This document shows positions 7,874-15,388 of a stretch of DNA of 64,000 bases, piece by piece. The notes beneath the pieces are model-generated. The model searched no databases. It was not told the DNA's origin and saw only the letters and a list, made by a program, of their open reading frames with translations. How positions within the stretch are numbered: position 1 is the stretch's first letter; each line of letters opens with the position of its first letter. Location of the stretch: the NCBI GenBank assembly GCA_005882255.1, contig VBEZ01000166.1:1-64000 (forward strand), given 5' to 3'. Source of the stretch: Chloroflexota bacterium (GTDB lineage: Bacteria > Chloroflexota > Limnocylindria > P2-11E). The translations under genes were made by a program, and so were the position numbers.

Positions 7874-8779
7874 TCAGCGCTTGAAGATCGCGGTGGGGCC
7901 CTTTCGGTCGACGAGCATCGTTACGGCAGCGCCGACCTGACTTTTGAGCGCGGTCGCCTGATCAGCGGTGATCTTTCCATCGGTCTTGGCTTTGTCGATC
8001 TTCGCATTCGCCGCTGTGGTGAGCTGAGCGACGAGACCGTCCTTGCTCTTTCCGGCGGTCGCGTTCGCGATGTCGCCGAGGCTCTTTCCATCGCGCAGCG
8101 CCTTGGTGAGGTCGGCCTGCGCGATACCGAGGTAGTCACGAGCCGCGCCGAAGACATCACCGACGAACTCGGTGACCTTGAGCGCGCGCGTCGTCGTCTT
8201 CGGCGTGCGCTGCTCGTAGACGTGGTCGACGAACTTCGCGATCTGTCCCGGCGCGTCGGCCTTTGCCTTGTCGCTCTGATCCTTGGTGATCTTGTTCGCG
8301 GCCAGGGCGCTGTCGATCGCGGCGTTCACCGTGTTCTGCAGATCGGCCACGAGGCCCGCTCGGCTCTTGCCCGCGGTCTTGTCCGCGATCGCGCCGAGGC
8401 TCGTGCCCGGGAGCTTGGTCTTGAGGTCGGCCATTGTCAGGCCGAGGTACTTCGCCGATGCCTCGAAGAGTCCGGCGAGGATCCGCCTGACCTCACCGCC
8501 GTTGCCCTTCGTCTCGGCGTCGCGAACCGCGGCGACGATCGCATCCACCTGGGCTGCGGTGATGACACCCTTTGCGGCGAGCGCGTCCAGGATCGCCTTC
8601 AGCCTGTCAGTCCCACTGTTCGCGGGTGCCGCAGTACCGAGCTGTGCTTCGACCTCGCTGACCGGGTCGTAGGTGACGGGGGCGAATGCCGCGAGCGCGG
8701 CGCCACCGAGCAGAGCCGCGGTCAGGGCGCCGGCGCCGGCTGCGACGAGAAGCTTCTTGCTGCGGAGTGAAACGTTCAC
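7874..8779 (-). CDS. Secreted protein with two copies of an about 60-residue helical domain
   Basis: Family not recognised. The protein (301 aa) begins with a clear signal peptide: MNVSLRSKK, then a hydrophobic stretch ending ALAA near residue 30. The mature part is alanine/lysine-rich and helical, and holds a duplicated unit. One copy is YLGLTMADL...SLGAIADKTAGKS with ALAANKITKDQ (about 111-180); the other is YLGIAQADL...SLGDIANATAGKS with TDGKITADQ (about 218-285). A shorter related GVITAAQ segment sits near residue 72. The GTG start has a perfect AAGGAGG 6 bases upstream, the strongest ribosome site in the window, suggesting high expression. It is divergent from glgA. Role unknown; a surface or periplasmic protein is likely. 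Confidence 0.8.
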   Translation of the reverse strand: MNVSLRSKKLLVAAGAGALTAALLGGAALAAFAPVTYDPVSEVEAQLGTAAPANSGTDRLKAILDALAAKGVITAAQVDAIVAAVRDAETKGNGGEVRRILAGLFEASAKYLGLTMADLKTKLPGTSLGAIADKTAGKSRAGLVADLQNTVNAAIDSALAANKITKDQSDKAKADAPGQIAKFVDHVYEQRTPKTTTRALKVTEFVGDVFGAARDYLGIAQADLTKALRDGKSLGDIANATAGKSKDGLVAQLTTAANAKIDKAKTDGKITADQATALKSQVGAAVTMLVDRKGPTAIFKR

Positions 8780-8819
8780 CTGTTCCTCCTTGGATGCGCT
8801 ACCACCACTACCTGGCAGC

Positions 8820-8889
8820 TTAACGAGCCGGTTTCGTGCGCCGTACGGTTTCGGTCTCGAAGCGTCATCTCCTTACATCTCGTTAACAT
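8820..8889. promoter_or_regulatory. Divergent control region with inverted TTAACGAG/CTCGTTAA
   Basis: The 120-base gap between the secreted-protein gene and glgA contains TTAACGAG (8820-8827) and its reverse complement CTCGTTAA (8879-8886), 51 bases apart. TAACAT at 8884-8889 lies 10 bases before the glgA GTG and could be its -10. The pair could bind one regulator at both ends, but an 8-base match could be chance. Confidence 0.3.
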
Positions 8890-8899
8890 CCGGTGGCAG

Positions 8900-10318
8900 G
8901 TGCAGATCGTTTTTGCGGCCGCCGAGGCCGCGCCGTACGCGAAGGTCGGCGGCCTCGCTGACGTCGCGGGCAGTCTCCCCCAGGCGCTAGCGGCCCTCGG
9001 TCACGACGTCACGTTGTACTTGCCATTGCACCGAACCATCGACCGCGCGAAATTCCAGATCACCGACCGCGCGCCCTTCCGATCGGTGCCGTACGGGAAG
9101 TCCAGGGTAAGGGTCGCGTATCCCAGCGTCGTGCGTGACGGCGTCCGCGTGGTGTTCGTTCGCAACGACCAGCGACTCGGCCGCAATCGCGTCTACGGCG
9201 AGCCGGACGACGCGAAGCGCTACGCGTTCTTCTGCCGCGCGGTGTTCGAGGATCTTCGCGACTCGCCACCGGACATCGTTCACGCCCACGACTGGCACGC
9301 CGCACTTCTGGTCCCGCTCGTCGCGCGCGCGCGAGCGCTCGCCGCCACATCGACGGTGTTCACGATCCACAACCTCGCCTATCAGGGACGGACCGCCGCG
9401 AGCGTGCTCGCCCTGATCGGCCTCCCGCGTGCCCGTCTGCCGATCGAGGACCGCACCGAGGCGAATCCGATGGCACGCGCGATCGTCAGCGCCGACATCG
9501 TGAGCACCGTGAGCGAGCGTTACGCGAAGGAGATCCTCACCGACGAGTTCGGCGAAAGGCTGCAGGGCGTGCTGCGCGAGCGGCGCCGCCGCCTCTTCGG
9601 GATCGTCAACGGCATCGACACCGTGGCCTTCGACCCCGCGACCGATCGACGCATCGCGGCGCGCTACGGCGCCGACGATCCCGGCGGCAAGGCGCTCTGC
9701 AAAGAGGCGCTTCAGAAGGAGGGTGGCCTCGCGGTCGATCCGCGCGCGCCGGTCTTCGGCGTCGTGGGACGTCTGGTGGAGCAGAAGGGCATCGACCTTC
9801 TCACGGCGGCCGCGCCGAAGCTCCTGGACTCGGGTGGCCAGCTCGTCGTGCTCGGGACGGGCGATCCCGCCTACGAGGCGATGTGGAAGGCGCTCGCCGC
9901 GCGCTCCGGGGGAAAGCTGTGGCTCACGCTTGGCTTCGACGCGGGGCTTGCCCAGCGGATCTACGCGGGGTCCGACCTGTTCCTCATGCCGTCGCGTTTC
10001 GAGCCGTGCGGTCTCGGCCAGCTCATCTCGTTCCGCTACGGGACCATCCCCGTCGTGCACGAGGTCGGCGGGCTTGCCGAGACCGTGCGGGACGTCGATC
10101 GCGACGGCGCCCGCGGCAACGGCTTCTCGTTCGCCGAATACGCGACCGTGGCGTTCGACGACGCGATCGCGCGCGCCATGCGTGCCTATCGGACATCGAC
10201 GGAAGCGTGGAGCGAGCTCGTGCGGCGGGCCATGCGCGAAGATCACTCGTGGGGAGCGTCAGCGAAGCGGTACGTCGACCTGTACAAGACGGCGTCGAGG
10301 GTGCGCAAGGCCGCGTGA
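8900..10318 (+). CDS. glgA: Glycogen (starch) synthase, GT5
   Basis: Transfers glucose from ADP-glucose (or UDP-glucose) onto alpha-1,4-glucan chains. At 472 aa the length is normal for bacterial GlgA. Motifs: the N-terminal nucleotide-sugar site KVGGLADVAGSLP from residue 15, HAHDWHAAL, GIDTVAFDP, GRLVEQKGIDLL, and the C-terminal catalytic region PSRFEPCGLGQ (about 362-372). GTG 8900 gives the classical MQIVFAAAEAAPYAKVGGLADV start. The next gene begins inside its stop codon (GTGA), so the two are translationally coupled. It implies storage of glucan in this organism and fits with the GH15 enzyme at 47 kb. Confidence 0.95.
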   Translation: MQIVFAAAEAAPYAKVGGLADVAGSLPQALAALGHDVTLYLPLHRTIDRAKFQITDRAPFRSVPYGKSRVRVAYPSVVRDGVRVVFVRNDQRLGRNRVYGEPDDAKRYAFFCRAVFEDLRDSPPDIVHAHDWHAALLVPLVARARALAATSTVFTIHNLAYQGRTAASVLALIGLPRARLPIEDRTEANPMARAIVSADIVSTVSERYAKEILTDEFGERLQGVLRERRRRLFGIVNGIDTVAFDPATDRRIAARYGADDPGGKALCKEALQKEGGLAVDPRAPVFGVVGRLVEQKGIDLLTAAAPKLLDSGGQLVVLGTGDPAYEAMWKALAARSGGKLWLTLGFDAGLAQRIYAGSDLFLMPSRFEPCGLGQLISFRYGTIPVVHEVGGLAETVRDVDRDGARGNGFSFAEYATVAFDDAIARAMRAYRTSTEAWSELVRRAMREDHSWGASAKRYVDLYKTASRVRKAA

Positions 10319-11391
10319 CGGCATCGATCGTCGATCTCGAGGAGGCCGTCGCCTCGCTGCCCGCGACCGCGCGTGCGGTGGCCGGCCGCATCCTCGCGAT
10401 CTCGACGACGATCGGTCGTCTCGAGCCGCCGCCGGAGATGCATGAATGGATCCGGAAATTCTTCGGGTCGGTCGAGGCCGTGCGCGAGCAACGCATCGTT
10501 CGCGTCAGCAACCAGGTCACGTTCGAAGGCGCGCTGTTCAACGAGCTCCGCGCGCTGCGGCCGATGGAGGTCAAGGGCGGCGACGAGGTGCGCGCGACCA
10601 TCGCGTCGTCCGCCAACGACCCGTTCTGTCGTCCGGAGACCGGCACACCCGCGGACGTCTTCGGACGTGTCGAAGGCCGGTGGGGGATCACCGCCTCGAA
10701 CGTCGCGAAGTACGACGGCTTCCACGGCGTGCTCGTGTTCAAGGAGCACGACCCCCTCGCGCCCCTTGACGCCGCCGCGGTACGCGATCACCTGACCACC
10801 GCGCGACGCTGGGCCGAGCGCGCCCTCGAAGTGGATCCTGCGGCGCGCTATTACTTCCTCCTATGGAACTGCCTCTGGCGCGCGGGCGGCTCGATCGTCC
10901 ACGGTCACATGCAGATGACGGCGACGCGTGGCATGCACTACCCGAAGATCGAGCTGCTCCGTCGCCAGGCGCTGGCCTACGACGCCCGGCACGGGAGCGA
11001 TTACTTCGACGATCTGTGGGTCGTCCACGCGGCGCTCGGCCTGGGAACCGAGGTCGACGGTGGCCGCGTCATGGCCTCGCTCGTACCGATCAAGGAGCGC
11101 GAGATCATGGTCCTCGGACGCCCCGGAGCTGACGAATCGTCACTCGGGCCGGCGATCGCGAAGGCGGTCGCCGCGCTCCGTGCCGCGGGCGTCGTCTCCT
11201 ACAACATGGCCCTCTACCTGCCGCCGCTGTCGCCCGACGGCGAGGACTGGCGGCGCTTCCCGCCGCTCGCGCGACTGGTGGACCGCGGCGACCCCGCGAA
11301 CAAGACGAGCGACATCGGGGCGATGGAGCTGTACGCTTCCTCCGTCATCGCCGCCGACCCGTTTCGGCTGGCCGAAGCGCTGCGCGCCTGA
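10315..11391 (+). CDS. GalT/HIT-like nucleotidylyltransferase
   Basis: Resembles galactose-1-phosphate uridylyltransferases and related sugar-1-phosphate nucleotidylyltransferases of the HIT superfamily (358 aa). The supporting motif is IVHGHMQM with His196 and His198; the first corresponds to the nucleotidylated histidine and the following Gln to the HxHxQ pattern. Around it are TGTPADVFGR, ITASNVAKYDGFHGVLVFKEH and SDIGAMELYASS, which look like UDP/ADP-sugar-handling loops. Its GTG overlaps the glgA stop by 4 bases, so a role in supplying or recycling nucleotide sugars for glycogen is likely. The exact donor and acceptor are unknown. No zinc-binding Cys pair of classical GalT is evident. 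Confidence 0.6.
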   Translation: MTASIVDLEEAVASLPATARAVAGRILAISTTIGRLEPPPEMHEWIRKFFGSVEAVREQRIVRVSNQVTFEGALFNELRALRPMEVKGGDEVRATIASSANDPFCRPETGTPADVFGRVEGRWGITASNVAKYDGFHGVLVFKEHDPLAPLDAAAVRDHLTTARRWAERALEVDPAARYYFLLWNCLWRAGGSIVHGHMQMTATRGMHYPKIELLRRQALAYDARHGSDYFDDLWVVHAALGLGTEVDGGRVMASLVPIKEREIMVLGRPGADESSLGPAIAKAVAALRAAGVVSYNMALYLPPLSPDGEDWRRFPPLARLVDRGDPANKTSDIGAMELYASSVIAADPFRLAEALRA

Positions 11392-11470
11392 GTGCTAACA
11401 CCGTTCCGCCACCATCTTCGTCACGTGGGCTATTGACGCGGCGCTCGCTGTCCTGCTTACTTTTGCGCCA

Positions 11471-11923
11471 ATGGCGGATCTGACCTTCGTATCGCGCCGT
11501 GATTCGAGTTTCAAAGAATTCCCGCCCGCCTCGGCGCAGATCGCGATGGTCCTGCCCTTCTACGGCGACCTCACCGTTTGGATGCGCACCCCCGACGCCG
11601 GCGGCTGGCACTTTCCGACGAGCGCCCGCCGGTCGGGGGAGACGATCCTCGAAGTGGCGCGCCGCGAGCTGTGGGACGCGGCGCGGATCGTGGCGAACCG
11701 CCTGGATCTGCTCGGCGCGATCCGCTACGAATTGCCCAAGCCGACCACGGCGTACGTGTACATGTGCGAGCTCGATCGGCTGTCGTGGTGGTACGAGCTG
11801 CCGGACAAGAACAAGTGCGCCGAGCTCGGCGTGTTCGCGCGGCTGCCGCGGCCGATCGCGTCCGAGGCGGTCGAGATCGTGCTCGAGGCCGCGCTCCGAG
11901 CGCGCCGCACCGGCCTGCGCTAG
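11471..11923 (+). CDS. Nudix-fold protein with degenerate Nudix box
   Basis: A 150-residue protein with the layout of a Nudix hydrolase: a central VLPFYGDLTVWMRTPDAGGWHFP strand pair followed by RRSGETILEVARRELWDAARI (about 53-73). In the Nudix box GX5EX7REUXEEXGU, the RE and the first Glu are kept. The EE pair that binds Mg2+ reads DA, and the Gly is lost. It may therefore bind rather than hydrolyse nucleotides, or belong to a divergent subfamily. TACTTT at 11458-11463 sits 7 bases before the ATG; no ribosome site is seen, so this looks like a leaderless gene. Function not assigned. Confidence 0.5.
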   Translation: MADLTFVSRRDSSFKEFPPASAQIAMVLPFYGDLTVWMRTPDAGGWHFPTSARRSGETILEVARRELWDAARIVANRLDLLGAIRYELPKPTTAYVYMCELDRLSWWYELPDKNKCAELGVFARLPRPIASEAVEIVLEAALRARRTGLR

Positions 11924-12039
11924 CCAGCTCGCCCCTCGCTCATCCAGCCGCGTTTTGTATCGGTTTCTTAACGGTCCCGGGTTGGTCCGCGTCCCGGCTG
12001 GTATTCCGGCCATTAACTTGCGGCATCACGAAAGCGCCA

Positions 12040-12252
12040 ATGGGTCACGACGAGGAAGCCGAGAGAGCGGTCGAGCGGTGGGTCCGCCTCGGTGACGAGG
12101 TCGTCACCGGCAAGACCGGCGGCGAGCGCGACGACAGAGAAAAGCGCGCGTGTACCGCGTGCGGCACGACGTTCAACATCCTCGCGAGCGACGACCGTGC
12201 GCTCTGCGCGCGCTGCTTCTTGGACCGGGGGACTAATCGAACGATCGCGTGA
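12040..12252 (+). CDS. Small zinc-ribbon protein
   Basis: A 70-residue protein with an acidic helical N-terminus (about 1-20) and two knuckles, CTAC (Cys38, Cys41) and CARC (Cys56, Cys59), fitting a single zinc ribbon. No known family is recognised; such small ribbons often accompany transcription or translation factors. The last 20 bases run antisense into the end of the M23 peptidase gene. There is no clear Shine-Dalgarno sequence or -10 hexamer close to the ATG, so the start is supported mainly by the zinc motif and codon usage. Confidence 0.5.
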   Translation: MGHDEEAERAVERWVRLGDEVVTGKTGGERDDREKRACTACGTTFNILASDDRALCARCFLDRGTNRTIA

Positions 12253-12955
12253 TGACGCGCACGAGCTCGTCGCCCTCGAGCCAGTCGCCGAGATAGTCGT
12301 CCCCGACACGCACCTCGAAGTGCAGATGCGGTCCGCCTTCTTCGAATCCAGAGCTCCCGACGGTGCCAATTACTTGACCGCGCGCCACGGTCTCACCCAC
12401 GCGTAGGTCCGCGACCGTGTCGAGGTGTGCGTAGCGCGTCACCATCTGGCGTCCGTGATCGATCCACACTTGCCGTCCGCGGATCCGGTCGAGCGTGTCC
12501 TCCGGGGTGTATCCCAGCGCGATCGAGGCCTCGAGCGCGGCGTTCAAAGCCGCCGCATCCCAATCGACGAAGTCTCGATCCACGCGCACGACCGTGCCGC
12601 CAGCCGCCGCACGGACGGGCGTGCCGCGGTCCGCGGCGAAGTCGATCCCCTCGTGCCAGCCGGCGCGGTACTCGCGAGGTGAGTTGGGCAAGAGCTCGGG
12701 CGCGGTCGGGATCTCGGCGTCATCGATCGGGATCAACAGGCCGCGAACGACGGGGGATATCCCCCTCCCCTGACCGGGGGAACTTCCGATCGGGTGAGCG
12801 AGCTCGACGCGCGCGGTGTTCGCTGGATCTGCGGTCGCTCGCGGAGCCACATTTACTGCGTCTTCGCGGGCTTTTGACGCCATTCCACCGGTCGTCGTGA
12901 CGACCGCGATCGCCGCAAACGCGAGCACCGCAAGTACAGCCAGCAGAGGTCGCAT
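12233..12955 (-). CDS. Membrane-anchored M23 family metallopeptidase
   Basis: A peptidoglycan endopeptidase of the M23 (LytM-like) family, anchored by an N-terminal helix (residues 2-20) and acting outside the membrane. Zinc ligands are visible: His101 and Asp105 in WHEGIDF and His212 in HLHFEV, with YAHLD (His177) as the additional active-site His. The domain covers about 95-220 of 240 residues and contains a 30-residue insertion (about 125-160) that is unusual. ATG 12955 was chosen because the hydrophobic helix follows at once and TAGCGT lies 8 bases upstream on this strand; a GTG at 13000 would overlap the divergent neighbour. Confidence 0.85.
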   Translation of the reverse strand: MRPLLAVLAVLAFAAIAVVTTTGGMASKAREDAVNVAPRATADPANTARVELAHPIGSSPGQGRGISPVVRGLLIPIDDAEIPTAPELLPNSPREYRAGWHEGIDFAADRGTPVRAAAGGTVVRVDRDFVDWDAAALNAALEASIALGYTPEDTLDRIRGRQVWIDHGRQMVTRYAHLDTVADLRVGETVARGQVIGTVGSSGFEEGGPHLHFEVRVGDDYLGDWLEGDELVRVITRSFD

Positions 12956-12981
12956 ATACGAAGACGCTACTGCGGCGACCA

Positions 12982-12987
12982 GATAAT
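12982..12987 (+). promoter_or_regulatory. -10-like hexamer GATAAT
   Basis: GATAAT lies 6 bases before the GTG at 12994. The opposing M23 gene has TAGCGT (12964-12969, minus strand) 8 bases before its own ATG, so divergent leaderless promoters sit back to back in 40 bases. Confidence 0.45.
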
Positions 12988-12993
12988 GCACGC

Positions 12994-13827
12994 GTGGCAC
13001 AGGAGCATTCGGTCTTCACCTGGGACCCCGTAGGTGCGCGCTGGATCCACGAGCGTGGACCGGAGATGACGACGCCCCCGGTCCCGCCGGACGTCCACGC
13101 CATCCAGACGTACTTCTTCGACCTCGACAGCAAGGAGTGGATCGCGACCGTCCTCGCGCCGCGCGGCCGCGAGCTCGCGGCGCAGTGGCAGGGCGCGTAC
13201 AAGGTGCCGGACCAAGTCGCGCCCCCGAGCGCGGGCGTCAAGAAGAGCAGTCCCGCGCCTCTGTTCGCCATCGTCCTCGTGCTTCTCATCGTCGGCGGTG
13301 GCGCAGCCGCCGTCGTCGCAGGCACGCAAAGCACGCCGAACGCGAGCGCGGCGCCGACGAACGCCCCAGGCGTGACGACGGACCCGTCCGCTCCCGTCGC
13401 CGTGTCGGCGGACCCCTCCGCGACGCCGGCCGACGCAACGCCGGCTCCGACGCAGCGGCCGGGCGGCACGCCCGTGCCGACACCGGCGCGCACACCCGTC
13501 CCCACGGCTCCGCCGCCGCAGGGAACATCGATCACGTTCGCCGACGGAAGCGTCGTGTCCTTCAGCGGTCCGGCGCGAGTGAACATCGGCTCGCAGTTCA
13601 GCGTCACGTTCACGGTCCGCAACGCCAACAACACGCCCGGCACGGGCACCCTTCTCGTGAGCTTTGGCAATGCGAGCACCGGAGGTTCGAAGACATCGTC
13701 CGGAACGCTCAATGGGAACGGCCAGCTCTCGATGAACATGGCCGGCTACTCGATACCCGGGAATTATCCCTTCGTCGTGAACTACAAGGGCCAGCAGGGG
13801 CAGGTCGCGATCCTCCGGATCGGCTAG
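12994..13827 (+). CDS. Membrane-anchored protein with Pro/Thr linker and Ig-like domain
   Basis: No known family is recognised for the whole protein (277 aa). The cytoplasmic N-terminus (1-87) is rich in Trp and charged residues. A single membrane helix follows (about 88-110: PLFAIVLVLLIVGGGAAAVV), then a 65-residue Pro/Thr/Ala linker (111-175) of cell-wall-spanning type. A C-terminal beta-sandwich (178-277: SITFADGSVVSFSGPARVNIGSQ, FTVRNANNTPGTGT) resembles CARDB or Ig-like domains. It is a likely surface protein in a cell with a thick or monoderm envelope. A pyrimidine operon starts 80 bases downstream. Confidence 0.7.
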   Translation: MAQEHSVFTWDPVGARWIHERGPEMTTPPVPPDVHAIQTYFFDLDSKEWIATVLAPRGRELAAQWQGAYKVPDQVAPPSAGVKKSSPAPLFAIVLVLLIVGGGAAAVVAGTQSTPNASAAPTNAPGVTTDPSAPVAVSADPSATPADATPAPTQRPGGTPVPTPARTPVPTAPPPQGTSITFADGSVVSFSGPARVNIGSQFSVTFTVRNANNTPGTGTLLVSFGNASTGGSKTSSGTLNGNGQLSMNMAGYSIPGNYPFVVNYKGQQGQVAILRIG

Positions 13828-13840
13828 CCTCGCGGCGCGC

Positions 13841-13846
13841 TACCAT
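13841..13846 (+). promoter_or_regulatory. Candidate -10 of the pyr operon
   Basis: TACCAT would start transcription around 13853, just upstream of the PyrR-binding hairpin, leaving a leader of about 55 bases. No good -35 is visible. Confidence 0.35.
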
Positions 13847-13860
13847 TCCTTCAGCGCCAC

Positions 13861-13895
13861 CCTTTAAGGACCGGTCCTGAGAGGCCGGGAAGGAG
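13861..13895 (+). promoter_or_regulatory. PyrR-binding RNA element overlapping the ribosome site
   Basis: The leader reads CCTTTAA, then CCGG, TCCTGAGAGG, CCGG and AAGGAG. CCTT (13861-13864) pairs with AAGG (13890-13893 region), CCGG (13871-13874) pairs with CCGG (13885-13888), and the loop holds the conserved GAGAGG of PyrR anti-antiterminator loops. The 3' arm is the Shine-Dalgarno AAGGAG of pyrR. No terminator hairpin with a U-run follows. PyrR bound with UMP would therefore hide the ribosome site, giving translational repression of the operon as known in mycobacteria; this mechanism is inferred. Confidence 0.8.
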
Positions 13896-13907
13896 TCAGG
13901 CCTGACC

Positions 13908-14444
13908 ATGCTGCTCGGCGCCGACGACGTTCGTCGCGCAATCTCGCGGATCGCGCACGAGATCGTGGAGCGAGATCGCGACCTCTCCTCACTCGCCATC
14001 ATCGGTATCCGGTCGCGCGGCGACGTGCTGGCCGCACGGCTGCGCGATGCGATCCGCGCGAACGAGAACGCGACGGTGCCACTCGGCTCGCTCGACATCA
14101 CGCTGTACCGCGACGATCTCACGCGCATCGGCTACGCCCCGATCGTCCACGAGTCGGCGCTGGACTTCTCGGTCGACGACAAGGTCGTCGTGCTCGTGGA
14201 CGACGTCCTGTTCACCGGACGCACGATCCGCGCCGCGATGGACGCGCTCGTCGACTACGGGCGCCCGCGGGCCATCCGTCTTGCGGTGCTCGTCGACCGG
14301 GGCCACCGTGAGCTTCCGATCCGCGCCGACTTTGTCGGTAAGAACGTGCCCACCAAGCCCTCCGACGACGTCCGCGTGCACCTGACCGAGGTGGACGGCC
14401 GCGACGAGGTCGAGCTGATCGCACGGGAGCGAGTGAGCGCATGA
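13908..14444 (+). CDS. pyrR: Bifunctional pyr operon regulator / uracil phosphoribosyltransferase
   Basis: RNA-binding attenuation protein that senses UMP/UTP and also shows uracil phosphoribosyltransferase activity. At 178 aa it has the normal PyrR length. The PRPP loop is [14 protein letters not shown] (residues 93-106), with GIRSRGD near 33-39 and [10 protein letters not shown] near 62-71, all typical of PyrR. It is the first gene of the pyr operon and lies directly behind a leader that carries a PyrR-binding hairpin, so it controls its own operon. Its stop overlaps pyrB by ATGA. Confidence 0.95.
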   Translation: MLLGADDVRRAISRIAHEIVERDRDLSSLAIIGIRSRGDVLAARLRDAIRANENATVPLGSLDITLYRDDLTRIGYAPIVHESALDFSVDDKVVVLVDDVLFTGRTIRAAMDALVDYGRPRAIRLAVLVDRGHRELPIRADFVGKNVPTKPSDDVRVHLTEVDGRDEVELIARERVSA

Positions 14445-15388
14445 GGTGGACACGGCGGCACGTCCTCGACACGGACGACTGGTCGACCGAGGAGATCCAG
14501 GCCGTGCTGGACACCACCGGAGCGATGGTCGAAGTCCTTTCGCGGCCGGTCCGACGAGCGCCGCCGCTCCGCGGGCGGACGGTCGTGCTGTTCTTCGCCG
14601 AATCGTCGACTCGCACGCGCGTGTCTTTCGAGCTCGCCGCCCGCACGCTGTCGGCGGACGTGGTGAACATTTCGGCCAGCGGCTCGTCGGTCGAGAAGGG
14701 TGAGTCGTTGTACGACACCGTTCGCACGCTCCAAGCGCTGGGCGGAGACGTCGTCGTGATGCGGCATGGCTCGTCTGGTGCCCCGTACTTCGTCTCCGAG
14801 CGCACCGACGCCGCGGTGATCAACGCCGGCGACGGCTGGCACGCGCATCCGACCCAGGGCCTCCTCGACGCCTACACGCTGCGTGCCGCGCTTGGCGACC
14901 TCGCGAAGAAGCGCATCGTGATCGTCGGCGACATCGTGCACAGCCGCGTCGCGCGATCGGACATCAACGCGCTCGTCCCGCTGGGCGCGACGATCACACT
15001 GTCCGGTCCGCCGACGCTCATGCCGAGCGCGTGGCGGTGCGGACAGACCCCGGCTGGCACGACATACGAGCCCGATCTCGACCGCGCGCTCGACGGCGCG
15101 GACGGAGTGATCGCGCTCAGGCTGCAGAAGGAGCGCCAGGAAGGCGGACTGCTGCCGTCGCTGCGCGAATACACGCGGGTGTGGGGGCTGACCGAGGCGC
15201 GCGTTTCGCTGATGCGACCCGGCGCTCCGGTCATGCATCCCGGTCCGATGAACGAAGGCGTCGAGATCGACGCGGACGTCGCCCACGGCGCGCGCTCGCT
15301 CGTCGAGCGGCAGGTCACCAACGGGGTCGCGGTGCGGATGGCCCTGCTCTATCTGCTGGTCGGCACGCCGACGCTCGAGGCGAGCTAA
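14441..15388 (+). CDS. pyrB: Aspartate carbamoyltransferase catalytic subunit
   Basis: Condenses carbamoyl phosphate and L-aspartate to N-carbamoyl-aspartate, step 2 of UMP synthesis. The 315-aa chain has full family length. Motifs: SSTRTR (about 55-60) for carbamoyl phosphate, the lysine loop [33 protein letters not shown] and the C-terminal HPGPMNEG. There is no regulatory pyrI gene nearby, as expected in PyrR-controlled operons. ATG overlaps the pyrR stop; pyrC begins on the very next base after the stop codon. Confidence 0.95.
   Translation: MRWTRRHVLDTDDWSTEEIQAVLDTTGAMVEVLSRPVRRAPPLRGRTVVLFFAESSTRTRVSFELAARTLSADVVNISASGSSVEKGESLYDTVRTLQALGGDVVVMRHGSSGAPYFVSERTDAAVINAGDGWHAHPTQGLLDAYTLRAALGDLAKKRIVIVGDIVHSRVARSDINALVPLGATITLSGPPTLMPSAWRCGQTPAGTTYEPDLDRALDGADGVIALRLQKERQEGGLLPSLREYTRVWGLTEARVSLMRPGAPVMHPGPMNEGVEIDADVAHGARSLVERQVTNGVAVRMALLYLLVGTPTLEAS

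Noticed and set aside
12730-12790. GGGGGATATCCCCC and nearby CCGGGGG as a regulatory palindrome
   Set aside because: Lies within the coding sequence of the M23 peptidase and fits ordinary Gly/Pro-type codons; no promoter is next to it.
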